From: a virus
Length of the DNA stretch: 33,696 bases
Reading direction: 5' to 3' (one strand)
Virus record (IMG/VR): IMGVR_UViG_3300045740_000206
Location: 1 to 33,696 of that record
A program made the position numbers and the translations under genes. Under the pieces are notes generated by a model. It made no database searches. It saw nothing but the letters and a program-made list of their open reading frames with translations, and was not told where the DNA came from. Positions 18,557 to 27,325 of this stretch are shown piece after piece (positions within the stretch are counted from its first letter, which is position 1; the number at the start of each line of letters is the position of its first letter).

Positions 18557-20211
18557 ACTGGAGTATAGATAATCTCTTCCCTATCTGTTTAGTTCCTACA
18601 TGCCCTAAATATAATACTAGACATGCTTTAACTCATCAACAAGAAGTTATTAACCAAATCCTTTTAGGTAATGAAAACTATATCTATTGGCAAGGGGGAG
18701 TAGGTAGTGCTAAAACTTTATGTATAGCAGCTGTATGTGCAGCTTTAGCTATTATGATACCTAAGTCTGAAGGTATACTTCTTCGTTTAGACTATGAACT
18801 TAACCATGCTACGTTATGGGGCTACTTTCTTAACTCTATAGAAGCAGCTTTTGAACAAGGTATTCTTAAAGGCTCTTTCAAGAAGTGCCTAGCTGTTAAG
18901 AAAGCAGGTAAACATACTGAAGTCAGACTTCCTAATGGTTCTTTCTATAAAGCTGGACAGAATAAGAACCTCTCTCAAGTAATGGGTCCTAGTTATGATG
19001 TTATAGCTATCTCAGATGCTATGGAAAATGATGGAAGTAGAGGGCCTACTTTTGGTTACCTATTTCATGGAGAAGGAACTGTAGGTGGCTTACAAAGTAG
19101 GCTTCGTGGTCAAAGAAGTTCGAACTATAAACTACCTAATGGTTCTTATAAAGATATGAGAAGATTTCTTATAGAAAGTAATCCTCCACCTAATATAAAT
19201 GAACTTCATTCTATCTTTGGTAAAGAACCTGGAATAGGTTATTTACCTAATACTACAGTAAGTTATCGTCATATACAAAGTCACTCTATACAGAATGACC
19301 ATAATCCACCTACATATGTAGCTGAATTAACGTCCCAACATAATGACCCTAACGATGTTAAGCGTATCTTAGCTGGTAAATCTATTCCTTACTATGGAGG
19401 TATTAAAGTTATACCTTCTTTTTACCCTGAACTTCATGTTAACACCTTTACTGTAGATAAAGATTTACCTCTCTTTGTATCTATAGATCAAGGTCTTCAA
19501 CATCCTTCAGTAACTTTTTCTCAAATTAAACGCTGTGACTATGATAAAGAGCATTTTATAACTTTATCAGAAATAACTAACCTTTATGATAAAACTACCC
19601 ATGAGCTAGCTTTCTATGAACAAGGCCCTTATTTAGGTGTACTTCAACATTTAGCTTTATTTTATCCAGATCACTTTGATTTAATAGCTTATACTCAAGT
19701 AAGAGACTCTTTACTTAAATATCAAGACTCCTCAGATCAAAGAGTAGATCTTAGCATATTAGAAAACCACTTCTCTAAAATCTTTTTCTGTATAGATAAA
19801 TCAGCGAATAAAGTACAGCCTTCATCTAAAGATAGAGAAAGTGATAGATCAATCCTTCTATTCTCTTATGGTATTAACTGTAAATACCGTAACAATATAG
19901 GGCTTAACTTATCCTTAATTCGTGAAAGAGAGGCATTCAAAGAAATCTGTAACTGTAATATACCTAGACTCTTAATAGATAGGAAATGTGAACTCCTTAT
20001 AGACGGCTTAAATGGAGGTTATAGATACCCTAAAAACAAAGATGGTACACATAACGATAAGCCTATAGAAGATCATAGGTATGAAGATGTTTGTGATAGC
20101 TATAGGTATGCTTTAGAAAACTTTTTCTTTATTTATACAGGAGAGATTATAGAACAAAGACCTACTATATCTAGAGATAACTTTAATTGGGAATGGATGG
20201 TAAAGAAATGA
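18553..20211 (+). CDS. Terminase large subunit
   Basis: 552 aa, GTG start coupled to the previous stop (GTGA), AAGGA upstream. Packaging ATPase: Walker A QGGVGSAKT (47-55); a strand VIAISDAMEND at the Walker B place, where the usual DE is DA; QSRLRG; and the coupling motif ESNPPP (about 208-212). C-terminal RNase-H-like nuclease: first Asp in VSIDQG (about 312), later strands FDLIAYTQ, and the last Asp in RYEDVCDSYRYAL (about 515). It cuts and pumps the genome into proheads through the portal encoded downstream. The residues ICLVPTC near the N-terminus are an extra Cys pair. Confidence 0.92.
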   Translation: MNWSIDNLFPICLVPTCPKYNTRHALTHQQEVINQILLGNENYIYWQGGVGSAKTLCIAAVCAALAIMIPKSEGILLRLDYELNHATLWGYFLNSIEAAFEQGILKGSFKKCLAVKKAGKHTEVRLPNGSFYKAGQNKNLSQVMGPSYDVIAISDAMENDGSRGPTFGYLFHGEGTVGGLQSRLRGQRSSNYKLPNGSYKDMRRFLIESNPPPNINELHSIFGKEPGIGYLPNTTVSYRHIQSHSIQNDHNPPTYVAELTSQHNDPNDVKRILAGKSIPYYGGIKVIPSFYPELHVNTFTVDKDLPLFVSIDQGLQHPSVTFSQIKRCDYDKEHFITLSEITNLYDKTTHELAFYEQGPYLGVLQHLALFYPDHFDLIAYTQVRDSLLKYQDSSDQRVDLSILENHFSKIFFCIDKSANKVQPSSKDRESDRSILLFSYGINCKYRNNIGLNLSLIREREAFKEICNCNIPRLLIDRKCELLIDGLNGGYRYPKNKDGTHNDKPIEDHRYEDVCDSYRYALENFFFIYTGEIIEQRPTISRDNFNWEWMVKK

Positions 20212-20230
20212 CAGATGAAATAAAAGTAAA
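20196..20230 (+). repeat. 35-bp direct repeat at a gene start, copy 1
   Basis: 29 of 35 positions match 20524-20558. Shared blocks are GATGGTAAAGAAAT and TGAAATAAAAGTA. It includes the end of terL and the start of the 107-aa gene. Confidence 0.6.
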
Positions 20231-20531
20231 AAAAGAATTTATCTTTTATGAAAATAACTTAGCTACATTTTTAGTTAATGCTACTTTATATGATGCAGCA
20301 GTTGAAGCTGATATATATGAAGTCATTAGCTGGGATTATCAATATAATCCCTCAGATAAAGAACTTTATGGGGAGCTATTCTTAAAGTGGGATGGTTGTT
20401 CTACACTAAATTTTAGTTCTCTTCATTTATGTGGAAAGGAAGATTGGAAACTACATATAGCCTTGATGGAATGGCTATATAAAACTCTCTCAAAAGAAAT
20501 ACCTTTATTTTTAGACAATCAAAGATGGTAA
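20208..20531 (+). CDS. 107-aa hypothetical protein
   Basis: The start is placed at ATG 20208, which overlaps the terL stop as ATGA; an in-frame ATG at 20187 is possible. Acidic, aromatic-rich alpha/beta protein (ADIYEVISWDYQYNPSDKELYGELFLKWDG). It lies entirely between the two copies of a 35-bp direct repeat, suggesting an insertion between duplicated ends. Unknown. Confidence 0.65.
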   Translation: MTDEIKVKKEFIFYENNLATFLVNATLYDAAVEADIYEVISWDYQYNPSDKELYGELFLKWDGCSTLNFSSLHLCGKEDWKLHIALMEWLYKTLSKEIPLFLDNQRW

Positions 20532-20558
20532 AGAAATAATGCCTGAAATAAAAGTAGA
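20524..20558 (+). repeat. 35-bp direct repeat at a gene start, copy 2
   Basis: Second copy of 20196-20230, covering the end of the 107-aa gene and the start of the 86-aa gene. Encoded starts are MTDEIKV versus MPEIKV. Confidence 0.6.
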
Positions 20559-20799
20559 TTCATGGGTTAAAATTTCTTTATTACCTTCTAACTTAAATAC
20601 AAAAGAGGTCAAAATGAATACTGTATCAAATAACCCTAAAGTTACTCCTTCTTTTACTTTTCTTGACTACATTAACCAGACTCTTAATCAAGAATATTGC
20701 CCTATCTGTAAAATGTATATTAATATTCCTAAAAAGAAAGCTCATGAATGTGATGTACAGAAGATAGAAACGAAGTCCTTTCCACCCTCTAACTTCTAG
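20539..20799 (+). CDS. 86-aa protein with one zinc-knuckle
   Basis: ATG 20539 after GGTAAAGAAATA. CPIC (about 54-57) followed by KKKAHEC (about 66-72) gives a C2HC-like site. The rest is polar. Last gene before the portal promoter. The role is unknown. An inner ATG at 20614 (MNTVSNNP) is an alternative start. Confidence 0.6.
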   Translation: MPEIKVDSWVKISLLPSNLNTKEVKMNTVSNNPKVTPSFTFLDYINQTLNQEYCPICKMYINIPKKKAHECDVQKIETKSFPPSNF

Positions 20800-20841
20800 C
20801 TATATAAAGGTAGATATATAATATATAGCTCTATTTTCTCC

Positions 20842-20870
20842 TTGACACCTACCTTTCTCTACGTTATCTT
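20842..20870 (+). promoter_or_regulatory. Promoter of the portal/virion operon
   Basis: TTGACA (20842-20847), 17 bp, TATCTT (20865-20870), in a 161-bp gap. Perfect -35 and a 4/6 -10. Confidence 0.65.
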
Positions 20871-20897
20871 ATAGACACAGCTTAGAGCAGGTCTACT

Positions 20898-20939
20898 CCT
20901 TAGTCTAGCTTTTACCCCTCCTTAAAGCCTAGACTAAGG
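20898..20939 (+). other. Leader hairpin of the portal operon
   Basis: CCTTAGTCTAG (20898-20908)/CTAGACTAAGG (20929-20939), 11 bp, with a 20-nt loop. It ends 21 bp before the portal ATG and has no T-run. Likely a 5' leader stem of the portal mRNA, or a processing site for read-through transcripts. Confidence 0.55.
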
Positions 20940-20960
20940 ATTCTATAAGGTAACTTTTCT

Positions 20961-23015
20961 ATGCCTTCTCTCCATGATTCTAAAGACTTACAATGGCTTA
21001 TAGATATGCTCCTCCCTATGATTAATGGGGCACAGCAACGGCGTAAGTCTGTAGAAAATGAATGGTTACTGAACTATAGAGCTTGGCAAGGTTGGCCTAG
21101 CCAAACATATACCTTACCTCTTCCTGATAACGCTATTCATTACTTCATACCTCATCTTCGCCGTATTATAGAGCGTAATGTAGCTAGAGTTACAAAGCTA
21201 GAGATGCCTAATATAGATTGGCATCAAACTCTACCTTCTAATTCCACTATCTCACCTGAAAATGCTGAAGCTGTCCATACTACACTACGTTATATCCTTC
21301 AAAAAAAGATACCAGTTAAACGTAATATCTCTATGTTAGCTAGGTGTCTTTATCTTTATGACTTCGCTATTCTCCATACTTCTGTTATTATCCAAAATAA
21401 AGATGTATGGCCTTATCAGAAAGTAGTAGACCCTTACTCTTTCTATATCTATCCTGATACAGCTTTATCTTTAGAAGATGCTTTACTTCTTTTTGAAGAG
21501 AGTATAGTACCTTATCAAGTTTATAAATCTTTCGTATCAGAGAGTAAAAGTACTTCTCTTTATCTAGATATAGATGCTAAAGATTTACATGTACCTACAT
21601 GGCCTTATCATATCGTAGAGAGAATAGCTTATCGTGGCTTAACAAGACCTTCAGACTCTTTTACAGCTAATGGAAACACTAAACAATATCTTACAGAAGC
21701 AGAAATAAATAAAAATAGAGATAAAGCTAAATCTACTCTTATAGAACAAGCTAGAGCTTTTGTTAAACTTTATAAATGTTATTTTCGTTTAGGTTCTGAA
21801 TGGTTTTATACAGTTATAGCAGAAAATTTAGAGCAACCACGTATAGTACGTCTTGATGAAGAAGAGAATACTCCTACTTATAGATGGACTAATTCTCGTC
21901 CTTTACCGGGGGAACTCTACACTAACTCTCAAGCTGATGATAATAGAGTTTTACAAAATCTCTCTAACACTTCTTTATCTCAAATAGAGAGTAACCGTAC
22001 TAGAACTGCTGAACCTCCTATAGCTGTAGATGCTTCTCAAGTAGGTAGATTACAAAGTAAGACTTTTGCTAACCGTGAATGGTGGCATTTTCAAGGAAAT
22101 CCTAACGATATTATTAAAGAAATGTCTATTCAGGATACCTCAGCTGAAGGTATTAAAGCTATGCAGATATACCTCCAGCTTATGGATAAAAATGCTGGAG
22201 GTACACTAGCTGAAGGTAATCCGGGTAGAAATATGCCTAGAAGTGGTTCAGCTGCTATTAATCTCATGTCTTTAGCTATGGTAGAAATAGAAGATATAGC
22301 TGACACACTGGAACAAGATATTCTCTCACCTTCTTTAGGTGACATCTATCATACTATACTTGAATATGTCCCTAATAAACAACTCTTTAAGATACCTAAT
22401 AAAAGACCTGATTTAGTTAAAGTCTTTTCTAAAAGAGACTTATATGGTGACTATTCTTTTACGTGGTTAGGTTCTTTAGGTGTTCAAGATAGCGAAGCTA
22501 ACGCTCAAAGAGCTATATCTTTTCTTTCCATGCTCCTTAATCCTCAAATACTACAGCTTCTCACACAGCAGTTAGAACAGCAAGGGAAAATGCTTGATAT
22601 AGCTACTATACTTGAAAAAGTTTATAGCTATAGTTTAGCTGAAAAAGGTCTAGGAGATATTATTATTCCTATTCCACCTCAAGTAGCTCAAGCAAGACAA
22701 CAAGCCTTAGCTCAACAACAACAGAATAATCCTCAACTTATCCAAGCTCAGTTAAAGCAGCAAGAGCTTCAAGGTAATCAACAGTCAGATCAAGTTAAAC
22801 TTCAACTAGAAATGATTAAAGCTCAAGGTACTCAACAAAAAACTCAAGCAGAGATTCAAAAAGCTGCTTTAGAAGCTCAAGGAAAAGTTATAGAGTTAAA
22901 ATCTAAACAACAAGATTTAGCTAATTCCCATTTACAGCATAGACGAGAGCATTTACAGTTCTTAAAGTCTATGAATGACTCTTCTACTTCAAGTAATGAA
23001 GAAACAGGGGATTAA
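20961..23015 (+). CDS. Portal protein
   Basis: 684 aa directly after the terminase cluster. It forms the dodecameric ring through which DNA passes. The N-terminus has WLLNYRAWQGWPS and the HYFIPHLRRIIERNVARVTK helix; the middle has VVDPYSFYIYPDT (about 157-169), the DPxxxxxxP strand common to portals of podoviruses. The C-terminal 130 residues are Gln-rich coiled coil (AQARQQALAQQQQNNPQ...), suiting the long barrel helices. The assignment is by length, order and these features; no catalytic motif exists for portals. ATG with AAGGTAAC upstream. Confidence 0.85.
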   Translation: MPSLHDSKDLQWLIDMLLPMINGAQQRRKSVENEWLLNYRAWQGWPSQTYTLPLPDNAIHYFIPHLRRIIERNVARVTKLEMPNIDWHQTLPSNSTISPENAEAVHTTLRYILQKKIPVKRNISMLARCLYLYDFAILHTSVIIQNKDVWPYQKVVDPYSFYIYPDTALSLEDALLLFEESIVPYQVYKSFVSESKSTSLYLDIDAKDLHVPTWPYHIVERIAYRGLTRPSDSFTANGNTKQYLTEAEINKNRDKAKSTLIEQARAFVKLYKCYFRLGSEWFYTVIAENLEQPRIVRLDEEENTPTYRWTNSRPLPGELYTNSQADDNRVLQNLSNTSLSQIESNRTRTAEPPIAVDASQVGRLQSKTFANREWWHFQGNPNDIIKEMSIQDTSAEGIKAMQIYLQLMDKNAGGTLAEGNPGRNMPRSGSAAINLMSLAMVEIEDIADTLEQDILSPSLGDIYHTILEYVPNKQLFKIPNKRPDLVKVFSKRDLYGDYSFTWLGSLGVQDSEANAQRAISFLSMLLNPQILQLLTQQLEQQGKMLDIATILEKVYSYSLAEKGLGDIIIPIPPQVAQARQQALAQQQQNNPQLIQAQLKQQELQGNQQSDQVKLQLEMIKAQGTQQKTQAEIQKAALEAQGKVIELKSKQQDLANSHLQHRREHLQFLKSMNDSSTSSNEETGD

Positions 23016-23049
23016 GTTTTTATATACCTTAAAGTAAAGGGTACTTTTT

Positions 23050-23235
23050 ATGGCTGCTAAAGCTACTAAAAATATGGAACAAGGTAAAGAAGGTAAGCGT
23101 TCAGAAGCTCTAAGGAAACAAGCTACTATGTCTAAAGGACGTATGAATCAGCCTAAAGGAAGTAAAGACGAAAAGAAAGCTACTAAAAGCGCTAAATGGC
23201 AAAAGCTAAATAATACTGAAGGAATGATGTTTTAA
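23050..23235 (+). CDS. 61-aa Lys-rich small protein
   Basis: Very basic, low-complexity (MAAKATKNMEQGKEGKRSEA..., PKGSKDEKKATKSAKWQ), unlikely to fold alone. Located between portal and decoration-type genes. It might be packaged with DNA or act as an assembly helper. Unknown. Confidence 0.6.
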   Translation: MAAKATKNMEQGKEGKRSEALRKQATMSKGRMNQPKGSKDEKKATKSAKWQKLNNTEGMMF

Positions 23236-23297
23236 GGTATAAAACTAACTTTATAACTCCTTACTTTTTTTATATATTAAGATAAAGGAAAAGGTTT

Positions 23298-23804
23298 ATG
23301 AGTGCTATTCTCGAATCTCTAGCGGTTATGGTTAGGCCTGGTACTACAGGTAATGCAGGCTCTGTAGGTACTACAGTTTTTACAGCCTCAAATAATGGAG
23401 CTGTAGTTTCTGCACCTTATCATTTCCTTCAAGACTCAAATATTATTCATGATAAAGTTATTCTTAATTCAGAACTTTTAGCAGCTTCAGTAGACAAGCA
23501 TATCTGGGCTTGTACTGAAGGTAGATGGCAAGTATCAGGTGTAACTGAAATTCATTCTGTTGCTGGAGGCTCAGGTGCTCAAGTAGATGTAAAAGTTACT
23601 TCAGGTGTAACTGCACCAGCTTCAGGGACTACACAACTAGGCTCAGTTGTAGATTTGACTGTTACCGCTAATACTGTTCAACAGAAAGCTCTTATTGCTT
23701 CTCCTACAGTTATCGGGCCTGGTGATACTGTAGCTTTAGATTTCGGTGGTACTTTAACAGCTCTAGTAGGTATTATTTCTGTAAGTGTTAAAAGGGTAGG
23801 CTAA
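23298..23804 (+). CDS. 168-aa probable head decoration / virion surface protein
   Basis: Ala/Gly/Ser/Thr/Val-rich beta protein (GTTGNAGSVGTTVFTASNNGAVVSA..., ASPTVIGPGDTVALDFGG) without Cys in the core, typical of capsid decoration or head-fibre proteins. It sits before the scaffold and capsid genes, where decoration genes are common. ATG with AAAGGAAAAGG. Its stop overlaps the scaffold start (TAATG). Confidence 0.55.
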   Translation: MSAILESLAVMVRPGTTGNAGSVGTTVFTASNNGAVVSAPYHFLQDSNIIHDKVILNSELLAASVDKHIWACTEGRWQVSGVTEIHSVAGGSGAQVDVKVTSGVTAPASGTTQLGSVVDLTVTANTVQQKALIASPTVIGPGDTVALDFGGTLTALVGIISVSVKRVG

Positions 23805-24436
23805 TGGCTGAAGAAACTAATACTAACACGACTTCTAATACAGCTAACAGTAGTATTGATGAAACTAAGTTAGCAGACCTTATTAAAGCTAATATCTCCA
23901 GCTCTTTAGCTGAACTCAAGCAAGACTTTACTCAACAGCAACAGCCTAGTCAAACTACTACAGCTACAGAAGAGCCTGACTTTTGGGATAACATTATCAA
24001 TCCTAAAGTTGATAAGAAGGTCTCAGCAGCTTCTCTTCAAGCTGAACTAGCAAAAGATCAAGTAGACTTTTATACTTCAGATGAATGGCTTTCAGTTGAT
24101 GAATGGCTTGTAGAAGAAGACCCTTCTAAACGTAATGATGAAAAGAAAGCTCTACGGAAGCAAGTAGAAGATTACTCTCTATCTTTAGCTCGACAAGGTA
24201 GAGCTATGCCTAGAGCAGATATTTTTAACGCTGTACTAGGTGAGAAACTTAAAAAAGATAAAGTAAAATTTGAAGAAAATATCGGTAAAAAACATAAAGC
24301 TAATGCTGAAAATGAACTAGAAAAGGCTAGACGAGGTGTAGATATTACTTCAGTAATGAATAACTTTACTCCTGAATCTGTGCATAAAATGGATTGGGAT
24401 AAAGTAAAAGAAACATATGGACAGGTGGTATTTTAG
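23804..24436 (+). CDS. Capsid scaffolding protein
   Basis: 210 aa, highly acidic/polar, Thr/Gln-rich N-terminus, then charged helical segments (KKALRKQVEDYSLSLARQG, KFEENIGKKHKANAENELEKARRG). No Cys and few aromatic residues, as in scaffolds that guide prohead assembly and leave. Directly upstream of the major capsid gene. Coupled by TAATG to the decoration gene. Confidence 0.75.
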   Translation: MAEETNTNTTSNTANSSIDETKLADLIKANISSSLAELKQDFTQQQQPSQTTTATEEPDFWDNIINPKVDKKVSAASLQAELAKDQVDFYTSDEWLSVDEWLVEEDPSKRNDEKKALRKQVEDYSLSLARQGRAMPRADIFNAVLGEKLKKDKVKFEENIGKKHKANAENELEKARRGVDITSVMNNFTPESVHKMDWDKVKETYGQVVF

Positions 24437-24461
24437 TAGATTTTGAAGGCTGTCTACTAAA
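24432..24461 (+). other. Hairpin between scaffold and capsid genes
   Basis: TTTAGTAGA (24432-24440)/TCTACTAAA (24453-24461), 9-bp stem including the scaffold stop codon, no T-run. Likely an mRNA processing or 5'-stabilising structure that lets capsid mRNA accumulate. Confidence 0.5.
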
Positions 24462-24508
24462 TAGCTTGTATAGATGTTTACTAACTTCTTCTATAAAGGT
24501 AACTCTAA

Positions 24509-25828
24509 ATGGCTGATGTAATTAGTACTTTTACTTCTCTCTCGTCTGATGCTCCTAATGTCATGATTACGAAGCGTATGTATGAACTAGCAGAACGTAA
24601 TCTTGCTATGGGCCAATTCGCTAAGGATTATACCTTAGAGAATTATATGTCTAAGACTATGCGTATTGTGCGTTACAAAAGGTTTAACCTTCCTAACGCT
24701 CAACTAGTTGAAGGTGTAGCGCCTGACTCTGTAGGGCTTAGTTTTGATAATGTTGATGTAGTGACTGAACAATGGGGTATCGTAGCTTTCCTTAGTGATG
24801 TAGGGCAGCTTACCATTACTCATCCTATTCTACAGATTGCTATTGAAAGATGCTCTCTAGCTATCTCTGAACTTGTAGAGCGTGAGATTGCTAATACTAT
24901 GCTTTCTACAGGTACTTCTGTAATTTATGGTAACGGGGGTGTTACTTCACGGGCTTCTATTGTGAATTCAGGAACTCCTAAAACTGATAGGCTTACTACA
25001 GCTACACTTATTGGGGCTACAGTTCAACTGAGGGCTCAAGGTGCTCCAGCTATGGACGGTGATCTTTATGGTGTAGTGATTCAACCTCAGCAAGAAGGGG
25101 ATATGCTAGCCTCTGATACTGTATTTCAGAATAGCTCTAACTTTGCCCGAGTACGGAAGTTAGAAAACGCTGAAATTGGTATCTATATGGGTGGTCATTT
25201 TATTCGAGGTAACTTCCTTCCTATTTATGCTGGTGTAGGTGCACCTACTACATCTAATACAGCTTCAGTAAGTAAAGTAGCTGTAAGTGATTCAGGTGGT
25301 ACTCTTGTTACAGGTAACTATCAAGTTGTAGTTGTAGCACGAGATATTACCTCAGATTACGAACGTAAGATTAGCCAAAACTCTGCTAACCTTGCAGTAA
25401 GTGCAACTATCACTACAGGCTCTATTGCAGTTACAACTCCTACTTCTACTAATTATGTATATGATATTTACTGCACTAAAGTAGGACTTACTGTTCCTTA
25501 TAAAGTCTTTAGTCGTGTAGCTGCTAATACTGTAGTAACGATTACAGTAGCTCCTGCAGGAACTGAAACTATCGCTCCTACAGCTCCAGCTTCAGGGCTA
25601 GAAATCTTTATGGCTTGGATGATGGGTAAAGATGCTTTTGCACGAGTTACCCTTAACCAAATGTCTATGCAGTCCTATATTACTCCTGCTGGAGCTTCTT
25701 TTAGTGACCCTCTAGCTCAAGGACGTAAAGTAGGTACTAAGATGATGTTTAAGTCAGCTATCCAAGATCAGAACTTTCTTGTACGTCTAGAAACAGTCAG
25801 CGCTTATAGTGCATTTCTACCTGCATAA
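24509..25828 (+). CDS. Major capsid protein, N4-gp56 family, with inserted Ig-like domain
   Basis: 439 aa. The HK97-fold shell part shows the N4-gp56-like N-terminus: KTMRIVRYKRFNLPNAQLVEGVAPD (49-73), VDVVTEQWGIVAFLSDVG (82-99) and REIANTMLSTG (125-135). Then come IQPQQEGDML (191-200) and, at the C-terminus, MAWMMGKDAFARVTLNQ (368-384). Residues about 245-365 are a Thr/Val-rich beta domain (GNYQVVVVARDITSDYERKISQ, VYDIYCTKVG, TVVTITVAPAGTE) resembling a fibronectin/Ig-type fold, probably exposed on the capsid surface. Codon choice here is less AT-rich than in neighbours, as expected of the most expressed virion gene. Confidence 0.88.
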   Translation: MADVISTFTSLSSDAPNVMITKRMYELAERNLAMGQFAKDYTLENYMSKTMRIVRYKRFNLPNAQLVEGVAPDSVGLSFDNVDVVTEQWGIVAFLSDVGQLTITHPILQIAIERCSLAISELVEREIANTMLSTGTSVIYGNGGVTSRASIVNSGTPKTDRLTTATLIGATVQLRAQGAPAMDGDLYGVVIQPQQEGDMLASDTVFQNSSNFARVRKLENAEIGIYMGGHFIRGNFLPIYAGVGAPTTSNTASVSKVAVSDSGGTLVTGNYQVVVVARDITSDYERKISQNSANLAVSATITTGSIAVTTPTSTNYVYDIYCTKVGLTVPYKVFSRVAANTVVTITVAPAGTETIAPTAPASGLEIFMAWMMGKDAFARVTLNQMSMQSYITPAGASFSDPLAQGRKVGTKMMFKSAIQDQNFLVRLETVSAYSAFLPA

Positions 25829-25867
25829 GAAAGTTAGCTCTTGTATAGCTTTCTAAGTATTATAGAT

Positions 25868-25922
25868 TTAGTGAGTATATTCTTTATAATAATAGCTTTG
25901 TTATTAGGGGTATACTCACTAA
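25868..25922 (+). other. Large hairpin after the capsid gene
   Basis: TTAGTGAGTATA (25868-25879)/TATACTCACTAA (25911-25922), 12-bp perfect stem, with an inner TAATAA/TTATTA. It ends at an AAGGAG ribosome site. No T-run, so likely processing or partial termination that separates capsid from tail expression. Confidence 0.6.
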
Positions 25923-25934
25923 GGAGTTAAGTAG

Positions 25935-25991
25935 ATGTTAGAAAGTATATATAAAGCTCTAAATTATTTAAGGTTTTATTATGGTAAGTGA
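25935..25991 (+). CDS. 18-aa leader peptide coupled to the 206-aa gene
   Basis: ATG 25935 with AAGGAG directly after the large hairpin. The frame ends at TGA 25991, overlapping the start of the next gene by 11 bp. The next gene has only a weak AAGG site, so the mini-ORF may feed ribosomes to it. Could be incidental. Confidence 0.4.
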   Translation: MLESIYKALNYLRFYYGK

Positions 25992-26601
25992 AAGAAAAAA
26001 GCCTTATCCTGTAGATAAATCAGCTTTTACACCTGAGCAAGAAGCTATAGATAAAGCTGAAGAAGCTCAAGCTAAAGTCAAGAAAGTTCGTAAGTCTAAA
26101 GCTAAACTTACTTTAGAGCAGCTTCTTTTAGCGGCTAAAGAGTTAGGTGTAAGTATTTATATACCTACTTCTAAAGAAGAAGAGTTAAAACAAGAACAGA
26201 GTTTAGCTAAATTAGGCTTTATTACAGAGCAGAAAAAAGAGGTAGAAGAAAACTTAACAGAGTTAAAAGGTTACCTTTATGGTCAGCATATTATTAATGG
26301 CGTAACATACGGTCCAGGTAACTTTACTTTACCTTTTACTGAAACAGCTTTATATAGCTCGTTACTTAAACAAGATCAGATGGCTATGACAGCTTTACGA
26401 GATACTACTGACTATTCTTCCTCTAATAGATGCTTTATTATAGGTCTTGGTAAAGGAAAAGATAGCTTTAACAAATACCGTAAAATAGAAGTAGCTCCTG
26501 AGAACTTTAATACTGCTATGCAACAAATAGAAGCTGTTAGAGCTGGAGCTATGGATATAGCTGGATATAATAATTCAGTATTCGAGAATAACTCTTTCTA
26601 A
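25981..26601 (+). CDS. 206-aa virion-cluster hypothetical protein
   Basis: Lys/Glu-rich N-terminal helix (KAEEAQAKVKKVRKSKAKLTLEQLLLAAKELGVSIYIPTS) and a C-terminal alpha/beta part (GYLYGQHIINGVTYGPGNFTLPFTETALYSSLL). The second part reads like short head-completion domains in which 'NGVxYGPG' is followed by L/F-rich strands. A head-tail connector or neck role fits the position, but no family is certain. Confidence 0.65.
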   Translation: MVSERKKPYPVDKSAFTPEQEAIDKAEEAQAKVKKVRKSKAKLTLEQLLLAAKELGVSIYIPTSKEEELKQEQSLAKLGFITEQKKEVEENLTELKGYLYGQHIINGVTYGPGNFTLPFTETALYSSLLKQDQMAMTALRDTTDYSSSNRCFIIGLGKGKDSFNKYRKIEVAPENFNTAMQQIEAVRAGAMDIAGYNNSVFENNSF

Positions 26602-26651
26602 AACTTATTTCAATACTTTAACTCATAAGATAGATTAAGGACTTCCTCTTC

Positions 26652-27281
26652 ATGGAATTTAAGGCTCTCTTTACAGGTAATATCACTATAGCTGATAAAA
26701 ATGATATTCAAGAATCTATCCGTATTAATATTGAAGGAGACGATACTTTTAATACTTTCAGAGCTAAGGTATTAGAAGCCTGTACTTTTTATGATTACCG
26801 TGCTCATCAACAAGGCTTCAGACTATTTGAAGATACTGATTTAGTAGCTACCTTAACTCCTGAAGAATTAGCTAAATGTGAAGAAGCAGCTCGACTTCTC
26901 TTTCCTAATAAAAATTTACCTAAAGTATCTCAGCTACGAGAAGGTGTGAAGTTTGAAGTAGCGAAACTTACAGGAGTAGGTGAAAGTCTTACTTTACAAA
27001 TTCATAATCCTGATAGTTATGAAGATGTTATTACAGCTATGACTCAGCTATGGCAGCTTTTAGATCAGCGTTTAGCTGCAAGAAACACTCGACAACTTAA
27101 ACACCTGGATTATGTAAAAAATCTTGACGGTAACACAAAACTTAAAGTAGCTATGATTATGGATATTCTTTATGGTAGAGCTACTATAGAGGGAGTAATG
27201 TCAAGACTTGAAAGCGGTACTACAGCAGAAGAGTATATTCAAGAACAGTTAAAGAATGATGTAGCTCAAGCTCAAAAGTAG
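26652..27281 (+). CDS. 209-aa virion-cluster hypothetical protein
   Basis: Mixed alpha/beta protein. Beta start (MEFKALFTGNITIADKND), a conserved-looking central segment (REGVKFEVAKLTGVGESLTLQIHNPDSYED), and a long C-terminal helical region (KLKVAMIMDILYGRATIEGVMSRLE). Position suggests neck/adaptor or tail-assembly function. Not recognised. Confidence 0.65.
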   Translation: MEFKALFTGNITIADKNDIQESIRINIEGDDTFNTFRAKVLEACTFYDYRAHQQGFRLFEDTDLVATLTPEELAKCEEAARLLFPNKNLPKVSQLREGVKFEVAKLTGVGESLTLQIHNPDSYEDVITAMTQLWQLLDQRLAARNTRQLKHLDYVKNLDGNTKLKVAMIMDILYGRATIEGVMSRLESGTTAEEYIQEQLKNDVAQAQK

Positions 27282-27325
27282 TTTTAATAATATCTTTAAT
27301 AGTTAAGGTTAAATAAAATAACGGT

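Noticed and set aside
22130-22345. 71-aa minus-strand frame inside the portal gene
   Set aside because: Antisense shadow.
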